Shown here piece after piece: positions 7,566-14,906 of a stretch of DNA of 25,775 bases. Within the stretch, counting starts at the first letter, position 1, and each line of letters begins with the position of its first letter. This DNA is from an uncultured Acetatifactor sp. Its GTDB lineage: Bacteria > Bacillota > Clostridia > Lachnospirales > Lachnospiraceae. The DNA is taken from assembly GCA_910578995.1 (NCBI GenBank), contig CAJTSY010000022.1:10713-36487 (forward strand). The letters run 5' to 3'. The notes beneath the pieces are model-generated. The model saw only the letters and a program-made list of their open reading frames with translations, searched no databases and was not told the origin of the DNA. The position numbers and the translations under genes were made by a program.

Positions 7566-8795
7566 TCAGCGCAGCAGCCAGTCGATCAAATTCAGGGATT
7601 TGATTCCGTCGTAGGAAGTGATAAAGTTCCTGTCCATGGACAGGACTATTTTTTCATAATTATCCTGTATAATACGCAGGGGCTTCAGCTCGCGGTCACG
7701 GGTTTCCTGCGACAGCATGCTTTCCGTTACCTGGATGTAAAGTTTATCGTCCGGTTTTTCGGCGACAAAATCCACTTCCGTTTCGCCGACCTTGCCGATG
7801 CAGACGCGGTAGTCTCGGCGGAGCAGCTCCAGAAATACGATATTTTCAAGGATGTGTCCGCGGTCAGCATCGCGGTAGCCCAGGAGCATGTTGCGGAAGC
7901 CCAGGTCGATGATATAATTTTTGCCCAGCGTCTTTAACAGCTGCTTTCCCTTGACGTCGTAACGGCTTACAGAGTAGAAAATGAATGCGCTGCGGAGCAT
8001 GGCAATATATTTATCTACCGTTTTCCCGGCGATATTTCTGCCCCTGCCGTTCAGGATATCCCCTTCGGCTGACAGCACATTTCCGATATTGTTGGGTGAA
8101 GTGATGCTGCCGATATTGGAACAGAGAAACAGCACGATCTTCTGAAGCATGTTCTGGTCAGCTTGGCTGTTGCGCTGCAAAACGTCCCGCAGGACAACTG
8201 TGGAATAAATGCCTTCCAGGGCCTGGATGCTCCTCGCCTCGTTGAAACGGTATTCCCGCAGGATGGGCATGCCGCCGAACTGCAGGTATTTCTGGAATTT
8301 TTCCTCCATTGTGACGGCGGACTCAAATTCGTAGAAATCCAGAAATTCTCGGAAAGAAAGGGGCAACATGCGGATTTCCACATAGCGTCCGGACAGCAGA
8401 GTGGAAAATTCGGCTGACAGCAGATAAGCGTTGGAACCTGTGATATAAATGTCTACATCATAATCAATGCGGAAGGATTCAACGGCTTTTTCCCAGTGCT
8501 CCACAGCCTGCAGTTCATCGAAAATCAGGTAGGTTCTGCCGTCTCGTGCAATATGTCCGCTGACATACTCATAGAAGGACAGATAATCTGCCAGGTTCCG
8601 GTAGCGCAGCGACTCCAGGTTCATGTGGAGGATGTTTTCATCCGGCACCCCTGCGCCTGTCAGATATTGGTGAAACAGATCGAGCAGCGAGGATTTTCCG
8701 CATCTGCGGATTCCTGTCACGATTTTGACTAGATCTACGTCCTTGTTCTGAATCAGCTGTCCCAGGTATTCAGGGCGGTTAATCAGTGCAGCCAT
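7566..8795 (-). CDS. AAA-type ATPase with DUF4143 domain
   Basis: This 409-residue protein belongs to the orphan AAA/DUF4143 ATPases common in Clostridia. The N-terminal ATPase has Walker A GIRRCGKSS (28-36), Walker B YLIFDE (89-94) and a sensor-like YITGSNA near residue 120. The C-terminal DUF4143 part contains the nuclease-like stretch GETEVDFVAE...LYIQVT (D, then Q in place of E before V), resembling a PD-(D/E)xK core. The biological role of the family is not established; links to mobile or defence loci are common. AGGAG at 8803-8807 lies 7 nt before the ATG. It diverges from the toxin-antitoxin-like operon. Confidence 0.9.
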   Translation of the reverse strand: MAALINRPEYLGQLIQNKDVDLVKIVTGIRRCGKSSLLDLFHQYLTGAGVPDENILHMNLESLRYRNLADYLSFYEYVSGHIARDGRTYLIFDELQAVEHWEKAVESFRIDYDVDIYITGSNAYLLSAEFSTLLSGRYVEIRMLPLSFREFLDFYEFESAVTMEEKFQKYLQFGGMPILREYRFNEARSIQALEGIYSTVVLRDVLQRNSQADQNMLQKIVLFLCSNIGSITSPNNIGNVLSAEGDILNGRGRNIAGKTVDKYIAMLRSAFIFYSVSRYDVKGKQLLKTLGKNYIIDLGFRNMLLGYRDADRGHILENIVFLELLRRDYRVCIGKVGETEVDFVAEKPDDKLYIQVTESMLSQETRDRELKPLRIIQDNYEKIVLSMDRNFITSYDGIKSLNLIDWLLR

Positions 8796-8891
8796 AATGC
8801 ATCTCCTAAATGTCGTTTGTTTTTTGATATTCCGGTATTTTTTGTGCTGTAGTTATCGCATTTCAGTGTATGGGAAATGTCCCATTTCAAT

Positions 8892-8921
8892 ATTATATAC
8901 CCAAACAGAAGTACAAGTCAA
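8892..8921 (-). promoter_or_regulatory. Sigma-A-type promoter of the DUF4143 ATPase
   Basis: On the minus strand, TTGACT (8921-8916), an 18-bp spacer and TATAAT (8897-8892) form a good vegetative promoter about 95 bp before the ATPase start. Just upstream of the -35 is an inverted repeat, agtttcagactt (8923-8934) against aagtccgaaact (8937-8948), 11 of 12 paired. Downstream of the -10 is a perfect GAAATG-tcc-CATTTC (8874-8888). Both are operator candidates. The AT-rich 8796-9122 gap holds only regulatory sequence for the two divergent units. Confidence 0.65.
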
Positions 8922-9041
8922 GAGTTTCAGACTTTCAAGTCCGAAACTTTGCAAAATATGACATTTTTCGACAAATAGGTACAAAAATTATGCCATTTTT
9001 ATTGATTCCATTTTGATCAAGCATCTAAAATTATTTTTTTA

Positions 9042-9070
9042 TTGACAAAATATATCATATAAGATACAAT
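9042..9070 (+). promoter_or_regulatory. Sigma-A promoter of the ParB-like/XRE operon
   Basis: TTGACA (9042-9047), a 17-bp spacer and TACAAT (9065-9070) make a near-consensus promoter. Its -10 lies inside the left arm of the large inverted repeat described separately. Confidence 0.85.
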
Positions 9071-9098
9071 ATGGCCAGATGATTGTATCTTATATGAT
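9054..9098. promoter_or_regulatory. Perfect 17+17 bp inverted-repeat operator
   Basis: ATCATATAAGATACAAT (9054-9070) is the exact reverse complement of 9082-9098, with an 11-bp centre. It covers the -10 and the start region of the promoter, so a bound repressor would block transcription. The XRE protein encoded second in the operon is the obvious candidate, as in autoregulated toxin-antitoxin operons. It is too AT-rich and too close to the promoter to be a terminator. Confidence 0.85.
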
Positions 9099-9122
9099 TC
9101 CATTGTCAAGGGGGTAAAACAA

Positions 9123-9836
9123 ATGAATGAAGGAATGGCAGTATTTTTACACGGAGGGGAAGAGGAACCGGGGAGCACGGAGAAGCTGATCAGGAGGATT
9201 GACGAGCTCCTGCTGGGATTGGGGATTGCACACGGCGGCGCCGGGAATCTGTACATGCCGACAGTGGCAGCCGACAGAGACCATGCGGTTTTTGCTGCAT
9301 GCGATGCCCTGAACCATGCAGACTGGTTAAAGGACAGGCTGGCAGATATATCCATCGTGAATCAGACGAATGTATGTTCTTTGGAGCAGATACGGTTGGA
9401 TGATATGACGGATCCGTCACCCGGGAAGCTGAAATATTATGAGGCATACTACAGGTCATCCCACGAACTGGCCCATGCGATTGTGGTGGATGAGGAGGGA
9501 AAACTGAGGGACGGGTATACTTCCTATATTCTTGCGAGAAAATACGGAATCAGTCCGGATATATACGAAGCGCTTGCAGCCCGTCCTCTGAGGAAAGTGG
9601 TCAGGGGCCGCCATGCGCTGCCGGACGGGAGGGGATGGAAGGTTAAGGGCGGTAAAATGTATACCTGGACATACACCCTGAAAACGGCTGTAGTTCCCGG
9701 GGACATCTTAAAGGTACAGACGAAAAAGGGACAGATGTATATATGTGTGGAAAGGATTGACTATGTGACGGGTGAGGAATTCTGCGCACAGTATGCTGCC
9801 GTCATTCAGCATATGAAGAAGCGATTGAAAGTATAG
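9123..9836 (+). CDS. ParB/sulfiredoxin-like protein with DUF5839-type C-terminus, candidate toxin
   Basis: This 237-residue protein shows three parts. Residues 1-85 contain GLGIAHGGAGNLYMP, DRDHAVFAACDALNHADWLK and IVNQTNVCSLEQI. Residues 86-145 look like a ParB/Srx fold: IRLDDM, KYYEAYY, AIVVDEEGKLRDGYTSYILARKYG, the pattern in which a predicted strand ends in D-G before a helix. Residues 155-215 match what I recall as DUF5839 (RKVVRGRHALPDGRGWKVKGG). The function is unproven; ParB-fold relatives include nucleotide-binding, nuclease and kinase proteins. GGGGG lies about 9 nt before the ATG. The XRE gene follows after 13 bp. Domain naming is by eye. Confidence 0.7.
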   Translation: MNEGMAVFLHGGEEEPGSTEKLIRRIDELLLGLGIAHGGAGNLYMPTVAADRDHAVFAACDALNHADWLKDRLADISIVNQTNVCSLEQIRLDDMTDPSPGKLKYYEAYYRSSHELAHAIVVDEEGKLRDGYTSYILARKYGISPDIYEALAARPLRKVVRGRHALPDGRGWKVKGGKMYTWTYTLKTAVVPGDILKVQTKKGQMYICVERIDYVTGEEFCAQYAAVIQHMKKRLKV

Positions 9837-9849
9837 GGAGAAATAAACC

Positions 9850-10128
9850 ATGGGACGCGGAATGGATTATATTTATTCAATCGACAACCAGGAAATTTTG
9901 ATAGAGGCAGATCAGAAGGATACACGTAAGGACGTGGTGGCCCGGTATGTCCGGAGCAGAAAGGAAAAGGGCATTACACAGGCGGAGCTGGCCAGGCGCG
10001 CCGGGATCCCGCGGACGAATATTACGCGGTTTGAAAGTGGCGATTACAATCCGTCATTGGAGATGATGGTGCGGATTGCGGCGGCCCTTGGCATGAGACT
10101 GCAGGTTGAACTGTCCGAGCGCAATTGA
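9850..10128 (+). CDS. XRE-family HTH protein, candidate antitoxin/repressor
   Basis: This 92-residue protein has an N-terminal ~35-residue extension and a canonical Cro/XRE helix-turn-helix at residues 38-82 (ITQAELARRAGIPRTNITRFESGDYNPSLEMMVRIAAALG). It resembles HigA/MqsA-type antitoxins in size and order (second gene). GGGAG at 9836-9840 sits 9 nt before the ATG at 9850, overlapping the end of the preceding gene, so the two are co-translated from one mRNA. It probably binds the 17+17 bp operator upstream of the operon. The alternative is a plain transcriptional regulator of an accessory gene. Confidence 0.85.
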   Translation: MGRGMDYIYSIDNQEILIEADQKDTRKDVVARYVRSRKEKGITQAELARRAGIPRTNITRFESGDYNPSLEMMVRIAAALGMRLQVELSERN

Positions 10129-10250
10129 CAGAATCATCATGCGCTCTCTGAGTGACTGGCCTGGAACAGCCGTGCGCAAACCTCATTTGATTGTAGAATA
10201 GCGCCGGCGGGGATGTCATGAAAGCGGGAACGAAAGGAGGAGACCGGCAC

Positions 10251-10346
10251 ATGGGAAATTATTTGAACCCCGGTAACAGCGGATTCAGGGGGATCAGAAA
10301 TGATATTTATATAGACAAATCGGGTCTGATTGGGGGACAGCCATGA
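10251..10346 (+). pseudogene. N-terminal remnant of an AAA/DUF1703-type (PD-(D/E)xK) protein
   Basis: A 31-codon frame with a strong AAGGAGGAG SD reads MGNYLNPGNSGF, RNDIYIDKSGLI and then stops. This is the typical opening (YLNPGN.GF...YVDKTGLI) of the AAA-ATPase-like/DUF1703 proteins, normally about 500 residues or more. The rest is gone: its TGA (10344-10346) overlaps the ATG of the next decayed gene, indicating a deletion that joined the two. Confidence 0.65.
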
Positions 10347-10792
10347 ACATTTTTCTATTTGGAATATCCAATGTTGACAAGTCGACGGTTGGTTGTCTTC
10401 CTGCCGAGAAGCTGGGGTTTAAATATTATGATCTGGATGAGGAGATAAAATGACGCCGCAATACGACTCTGGAGCATTTTGTCAATACTGTATGGCCATA
10501 TGAGAGAGATAAAATCCGTGGGGAAATTTTAGGAAAAATTCTTCAGGACCAGTGTGATAAGGTGGTTGCGGTTACGCCGATGTATTATACCAGATGCTTT
10601 AGTAAATATCTGGGGAGGGATGATTTGATAGCGATCGAACTTCAGGATACCCCGAGGGAAATCAAAAAGGATATCACTTACTATAAGGGGCCTTTTTCCA
10701 GAATTAGGAATAAATTTCAGATGAATAATGATCCGCCGGAGAAGGTGGTTCTGCGTTTGATTGAACAGTTTGATTTTAGGGAAGCTGATTAA
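10343..10792 (+). pseudogene. Shikimate-kinase-like P-loop protein, inactivated
   Basis: Starting at ATG 10343 the frame reads MNIFLFGISNVDKSTV...KLGFKYYDLDEEIK, then an in-frame TGA at 10451-10453, then continues RRNTTLEHFVNT...YERDKIRGEIL...VVAVTPMYYTRC...IELQDTPREI...LIEQFDFREAD to 10792. The layout matches shikimate-kinase-like NTPases of Clostridia. The P-loop has lost a glycine (NVDKST where GxGKST is usual). The segment after DTPREI looks shorter than in relatives I remember, so an internal deletion is likely. It is a decayed gene next to another remnant. Confidence 0.7.
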
Positions 10793-10822
10793 AAAGGGAT
10801 GGAAGTTTTAGGATAGATTTAG

Positions 10823-10851
10823 TCATACCCCCCGGAAAGCCTTCATACAAT
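10823..10851 (+). promoter_or_regulatory. Sigma-E promoter of spoIIID
   Basis: TCATACC (10823-10829), a 14-bp spacer and CATACAAT (10844-10851) fit the sigma-E consensus (KMATATT, 14-15 bp, CATACAMT), with a perfect -10. It lies about 30 bp upstream of the spoIIID start. In Bacillus spoIIID is transcribed in the mother cell by sigma-E, so the signal agrees with the gene identity. Confidence 0.75.
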
Positions 10852-10880
10852 AGTAAAAAATATCCCACGGGGGTATTCCT

Positions 10881-11021
10881 TTGAAGGATTATATCGAAGA
10901 GCGTGCCATCGGTATCGCCAACTATATCATCGACAACAATGCCACGGTGCGGCAGACGGCGAGAGCTTACGGGGTGAGTAAAAGCACGGTACATACGGAA
11001 GTGATAAAACAGAACGGTTAA
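10881..11021 (+). pseudogene. spoIIID: spoIIID, N-terminal half, interrupted by a mobile element
   Basis: The TTG at 10881 (GGGGG 7 nt upstream) opens MKDYIEERAIGIANYIIDNN, ATVRQTARAYGVSKSTVH, the highly conserved N-terminus of the sporulation regulator SpoIIID including its helix-turn-helix. After His38 (codon 10992-10994) the frame enters foreign DNA, adding TEVIKQNG before the stop at 11019-11021. The remaining 48 residues lie at 21901-22047. SpoIIID is a mother-cell DNA-binding protein that activates sigK and represses early sigma-E genes. The truncated 46-residue product lacks the C-terminal basic helix needed for DNA binding. It counts as a gene in pieces rather than a dead one, because exact excision restores it. 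Confidence 0.93.
10991..10995. repeat. attL core ACATA
   Basis: This is the left junction. Host sequence ...agcacggtACATA is followed by element sequence cggaagtgat.... The same ACATA occurs at the right junction, and collapsing the two restores AGC ACG GTA CAT AAG GAC in the spoIIID frame. Confidence 0.88.
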
Positions 11022-11057
11022 TATGGGCGATAGAGTAAGAAGCCCATGTAGGCAAAT

Positions 11058-11105
11058 AAGCGGCATAGATCAGCACCGGGAACGGGCTGGCCTATGCTGC
11101 TTATT
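11058..11105 (+). terminator. Extended hairpin at the left end of the element
   Basis: aagcggcatag (11058-11068) pairs with ctatgctgctt (11092-11102) with one mismatch, and inner cagc/gctg pairing continues the stem. A T-rich tail (attttgcatttt) follows. It could end transcription entering from spoIIID. The stretch 11022-11354 otherwise holds the oriT and no gene. Confidence 0.5.
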
Positions 11106-11172
11106 TTGCATTTTGGAGAAAGTGTGGCTACACACTCCGACAAAATAGGGTTTCCAAAGGGTATCCCTTTGG

Positions 11173-11212
11173 CACACGACTTTGCTTGCAAAGTGTAGTG
11201 TGTTATACCTGC
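11173..11212 (+). other. oriT of the MobV/pMV158 type
   Basis: A perfect hairpin ACTTTGC-tt-GCAAAGT (11179-11194) is followed immediately by TAGTGTG|TTATACC, where TAGTGTG is 11196-11202. In pMV158 the relaxase MobM nicks at TAGTGTG/TTA next to such a hairpin, so the predicted nick is between 11202 and 11203 on this strand. The flanking palindrome CCAAAGGG-tat-CCCTTTGG (11154-11172) may be accessory. The relaxase gene is ~7.9 kb away in the integrated form but only ~3 kb away across the joint of the circle. Confidence 0.82.
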
Positions 11213-11354
11213 TGTCACGGCTGATGGGTAAAATGAGGGTTTCGCCGGATGGAAACACTCGTTTTGCCCGGCAGGAAAACGGGAAGGTTTTTGCAGATGG
11301 GGATTGGCAAAAATCTGGACGGTTTCGGGAGCGGCAGCAGGCATATGACGCACC

Positions 11355-14156
11355 TTAGCTCTTGATAAAGTGATACTTGTGTTGCCGCAGAGCAAAGGCT
11401 TGCTCTCCTCCTTCAAGGATTTCACAGATATGTTCCTGTATACCTTTGCTGTTTAATATGCCTAGGATGACTTCCCCATTTTCTTCAACAACAGGATTAT
11501 TGTCCTCAATCGAACCGCCACGATATTCAAAGCGGTATTGTTTATTCGGGGCATTTTTTCCTTTTTGATTTGCAACTATCACCAACTCAGCATCACCGCC
11601 AAGTACAATATTGGCATTATGTGTAACGGTAATGATTTGCCTATCAACCTTCTTCTCTTTAATAAATCGTATCAACTCATCGAAAATTGATCTGTTATCA
11701 AGGTCGTCCTCGGGCTGGTCTATAAGAATCGGGCACCTGCTTTCAGCAAGGCTAATAAGAAGCCTAAGTAAAACCAAAGCTTTCTTGCCTGGCGACATAT
11801 CTTGTATATCGTCATTATCCATTCGGACAACATAATCTATATTATACCAATCCGACAAAATTTCACGGAGGGCAGATTCTACAGTACAACCACCTTTTAG
11901 TTGCAGAGTATCTTTTGAGTTGGTAAGGATTGCCTCGATAAACGCTTCAATATGTTCCGAAGATAATACATCTTCTGTTATTTCGCGGAGGTTGAATGCA
12001 TGAAATCTTCCAATTGACCTATTATCTAATAGATCCGAAATTTTCCGCACGAGTTGGTCAATACGCAATACTTTTCTTACAGAGAATTCCAATTCGTCTG
12101 TAGAAGAAACAAAGCCACTATTAATGCTGTCTACATACGCAAGATATATTTGGCTGAAAGTAGAAAACGATTGGCTTAACTCATTTAAGTTTTGCTTATA
12201 CTGTGTTTGCACTGTGCTTAGCTGGGTTTGGTATTCAGAAAGTTTTGCCAACCGTTCTCGCTCCTTTACAATAGAAGCAGAAAGTTTGCTTATCCGTTCA
12301 TTGCCGTCCATTTTCGGCTTTAATATAGCAATTCTTTCTTCATACTTGCTTATAGCCGACTCAATATCTCCGCATTTCTTACGAGCCGTTTGTAAAATTT
12401 CCTCTCGTTTGGCAGCCCAAGCTTCATCAGCGATCTTTTTCACTTCTTCAATGGCGTTATCAAACAACTCGTTAAAAACCGCAAATGCACTATTAGAAGA
12501 GAACTTTATATCTACAACGGATTGAATATCTTGTATCTGTTCAATTTCTTTGGTCGCTACGGAGTATGACTCCCTTAGGGTTCTTGCATTTTCTATTGAA
12601 CTTTGATATTCTGCTATTTCAGTTTCCGTAACATTATATTCTTTACTAAGTTGTTCTAATTGGTCATTCAATTTTTCAAGTTCAGCTTCGATTGCTTCCT
12701 TGTCGCCAATTCCTTTACATCGCTCATAAAGTTCTTCCCGATTCTTTACAATCTGCAAGAAGTCTACAATCGACTTCGCAATTTGTTGCTTCTGCTCGGA
12801 AATCTTTTTGAGCATTAAGCGGTATGCTTCGTTGCACTTTTGATCTTGCAGAACAATGTCTTGGATAATGGTATCAATCTCCGTTGTTTCTTGTTCTTCA
12901 TCACTTAAACGGTTTAAATAAGTCTGCGGAATGTAAACAATTTTCCGCTCTTTGCTCTTATCATCACTACAAACCCCGTCACGCCAATAAACCTTTAACT
13001 CCGGAATCTGTTTAACATTGGTTGCTGCGGTTTCCTGTTTTTTCTCTACTTGCTTCCTATCTATTGCCGTTGCCATATTATGAAGGAGCAGGGACTTCCC
13101 GGTTGATTTTCCTCCTATGATACATGTAAGCTGGTCGCTAAAATATATGGATTTTGGCGAGAAATCTGCATTTCCCACTATCTCAACTCGGTCAATCACA
13201 TAGTATTCTGGTTTTTCATCTGGAACACTACTGCTAATACGCACACGCTCTTTTGGTTCATAAAGGACTTGCTTCAATCCCTCAAAAGTTGGATCCGCTT
13301 TAATCCAGCAGAAACGATTGTCCGCAGGGGCAAACACTTTTTCGTTAGTATGGGCATCACAGCCATGAATACAGGGCATTAACGAGCCACACTTTTCTTT
13401 CACAACATCTATAGAGTCAGGACCTTCCCCAAGGAAGTATGATATATCTTTTGAATTGGAAGAAAACACCATGTCAGAAAGTTGGTAAATTGCCCTCCGG
13501 GTAGCTTCTAATTGGGAAATATTACCTAAAAAATAGTCACTATGGGCACGAAGCCCAGATGCACCATCTGTACTACTATTTGATACTACAATAATGGTTT
13601 TTTCCTTTAATTGAGGATTGTACTTAAAAACATCAGACAAAGTTTCTAAGGAAATCACATATTGGGATAAACCTATTTTAAGGGCATCTTCATCACTTAA
13701 AGATTGATTCTTCTGGAAATCACGGCCTAATCGAACCAACTCACTTTTTGTAGCACTATACTTGTTGTGATTATATTCAAATTTCAAATTAGCAAAAAAA
13801 CGCCCCTCTAATTCCCCAACAATGCTTGGATCAAATAAGCAATGTATATTTATGGGGGAATCTGATGCAATTGGTGTTATTCTCAACTCCACATTGGGAA
13901 AAACATGTTTAACACTATCAGGGAGTCTGTTATCTGCACATACTTTTAGATAGTTATCTATTGAAAGATAATCTGTAATTGCTATAGCGCAAATTGAACG
14001 CAAAGGATCGCTTCCATCCCCTATATAATCACAGATAGAAGTATAGAAATTATCCCATTTTTCATCAGTTGTTTTTCCTATATATTGATCTGCTTTTTTA
14101 GTGAAGGGCGTATGTAAATGCAGTTCCCATCTTCGCCATTCAGAACCTCTATTCAT
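11355..14156 (-). CDS. TrlF-family PHP-domain/SMC-like ATPase
   Basis: This is a 933-residue cytoplasmic protein. The N-terminal PHP-type phosphoesterase region opens with the metal motif ELHLHTP (His13, His15) and later has CIHGCDAH (264-269). An SMC/Rad50-like ATPase follows: Walker A GGKSTGKS (348-355), a long coiled coil (roughly 430-690), ABC signature SPGKKA (788-793), Walker B CPILIDQPEDDLDN (808-821) and TVTHNANI. This order matches proteins annotated as TrlF-family AAA-like ATPases, often found beside restriction-modification genes; their activity is not established to my knowledge. GGAGG lies 5 nt before the ATG. It is last in the operon, 15 bp after the restriction enzyme, and clearly AT-rich. 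Confidence 0.85.
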   Translation of the reverse strand: MNRGSEWRRWELHLHTPFTKKADQYIGKTTDEKWDNFYTSICDYIGDGSDPLRSICAIAITDYLSIDNYLKVCADNRLPDSVKHVFPNVELRITPIASDSPINIHCLFDPSIVGELEGRFFANLKFEYNHNKYSATKSELVRLGRDFQKNQSLSDEDALKIGLSQYVISLETLSDVFKYNPQLKEKTIIVVSNSSTDGASGLRAHSDYFLGNISQLEATRRAIYQLSDMVFSSNSKDISYFLGEGPDSIDVVKEKCGSLMPCIHGCDAHTNEKVFAPADNRFCWIKADPTFEGLKQVLYEPKERVRISSSVPDEKPEYYVIDRVEIVGNADFSPKSIYFSDQLTCIIGGKSTGKSLLLHNMATAIDRKQVEKKQETAATNVKQIPELKVYWRDGVCSDDKSKERKIVYIPQTYLNRLSDEEQETTEIDTIIQDIVLQDQKCNEAYRLMLKKISEQKQQIAKSIVDFLQIVKNREELYERCKGIGDKEAIEAELEKLNDQLEQLSKEYNVTETEIAEYQSSIENARTLRESYSVATKEIEQIQDIQSVVDIKFSSNSAFAVFNELFDNAIEEVKKIADEAWAAKREEILQTARKKCGDIESAISKYEERIAILKPKMDGNERISKLSASIVKERERLAKLSEYQTQLSTVQTQYKQNLNELSQSFSTFSQIYLAYVDSINSGFVSSTDELEFSVRKVLRIDQLVRKISDLLDNRSIGRFHAFNLREITEDVLSSEHIEAFIEAILTNSKDTLQLKGGCTVESALREILSDWYNIDYVVRMDNDDIQDMSPGKKALVLLRLLISLAESRCPILIDQPEDDLDNRSIFDELIRFIKEKKVDRQIITVTHNANIVLGGDAELVIVANQKGKNAPNKQYRFEYRGGSIEDNNPVVEENGEVILGILNSKGIQEHICEILEGGEQAFALRQHKYHFIKS

Positions 14157-14171
14157 GCTATCCTCCGAAAA

Positions 14172-14906
14172 TTAATTACCTGAATTAAACTCAACAAGTT
14201 TCTCCCAATCAATACTACCATCTTCAAAGCAGAATCCTTGGGTAAACTCACGAACGAGGCGATTTGAAGCTTTTTGATAGGAAGCATCAAATTCTTCTAC
14301 ATATTTCTCTGGCAGCTTATCCATGAAACGGATCAGCTTTATGTAAAATTCTTCATCTCCGGTCAATTCCGTCCAGAAATCCTTGCCTGCCAATTCCATA
14401 TAGAATTTGGGAAGCCCACGGCTGGATGTTTTCTTCTTTCCGTAGCCATATCCTACAATCGGGACAAAGCGTTTCTTAGCTTGTTGAGCCAGTTTACTTG
14501 CCGCCATAAAGTTCTGCTCCTGTTTTTTGCGGCTGTCCGCATTGAAAACGCTTGTGCCAGATTTTACAGCAATAGCATAGATGGTATTGTCCCGCTCTAC
14601 CATAATGTCAACGCCTTCTGCCAATGCCTTTTGCCCTTGTGCAGCAGCAGTAGCAATAGGTTCAAAGAAAACATTTCCAAAGATTGTTTCCTCGGACGAG
14701 GATACAAAGGCAGCAAGGATTGCATCAATAATCTGTGCAGCCCCGTTCATAGCCTTCGCCCGGAACAGGTACGGGTTCTTGCGTTTCATAACTTTTTTGA
14801 TGTTGAGCTTGTCAATATTGCTGATTAAATTTGTGTAAAAATTATCCAATGCAGTTGCAATAGCTTCTACGATAGCTTCTTCATTGTAATTGCTATTTAT
14901 TGGCAT
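14172..14906 (-). CDS. PmeII-family type II restriction endonuclease
   Basis: This 244-residue protein carries the segments KKVMKRKNPYLFRAK, SSSEETIFGN and GVDIMVERDNTIYAIAVKSG that I recognise from PmeII-family restriction enzymes. The nuclease core appears to be D100 followed by K115 in AVKSG, with the usual acidic residue before the lysine not obvious. It should cut unmodified DNA at the site protected by the adjacent methyltransferase; the site cannot be read from sequence. Its ATG (14904-14906) overlaps the end of the methyltransferase gene by 14 bp, with AGGAGG inside that gene, so translation is coupled. Confidence 0.85.
   Translation of the reverse strand: MPINSNYNEEAIVEAIATALDNFYTNLISNIDKLNIKKVMKRKNPYLFRAKAMNGAAQIIDAILAAFVSSSEETIFGNVFFEPIATAAAQGQKALAEGVDIMVERDNTIYAIAVKSGTSVFNADSRKKQEQNFMAASKLAQQAKKRFVPIVGYGYGKKKTSSRGLPKFYMELAGKDFWTELTGDEEFYIKLIRFMDKLPEKYVEEFDASYQKASNRLVREFTQGFCFEDGSIDWEKLVEFNSGN

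Noticed and set aside
10022..10252. Minus-strand frame after the XRE gene
   Set aside because: It overlaps the HTH coding region and has no family features or SD.
11022..11354. Structured ncRNA or riboswitch at the left end of the element
   Set aside because: The hairpins are better explained by a terminator-like stem and the pMV158-type oriT.
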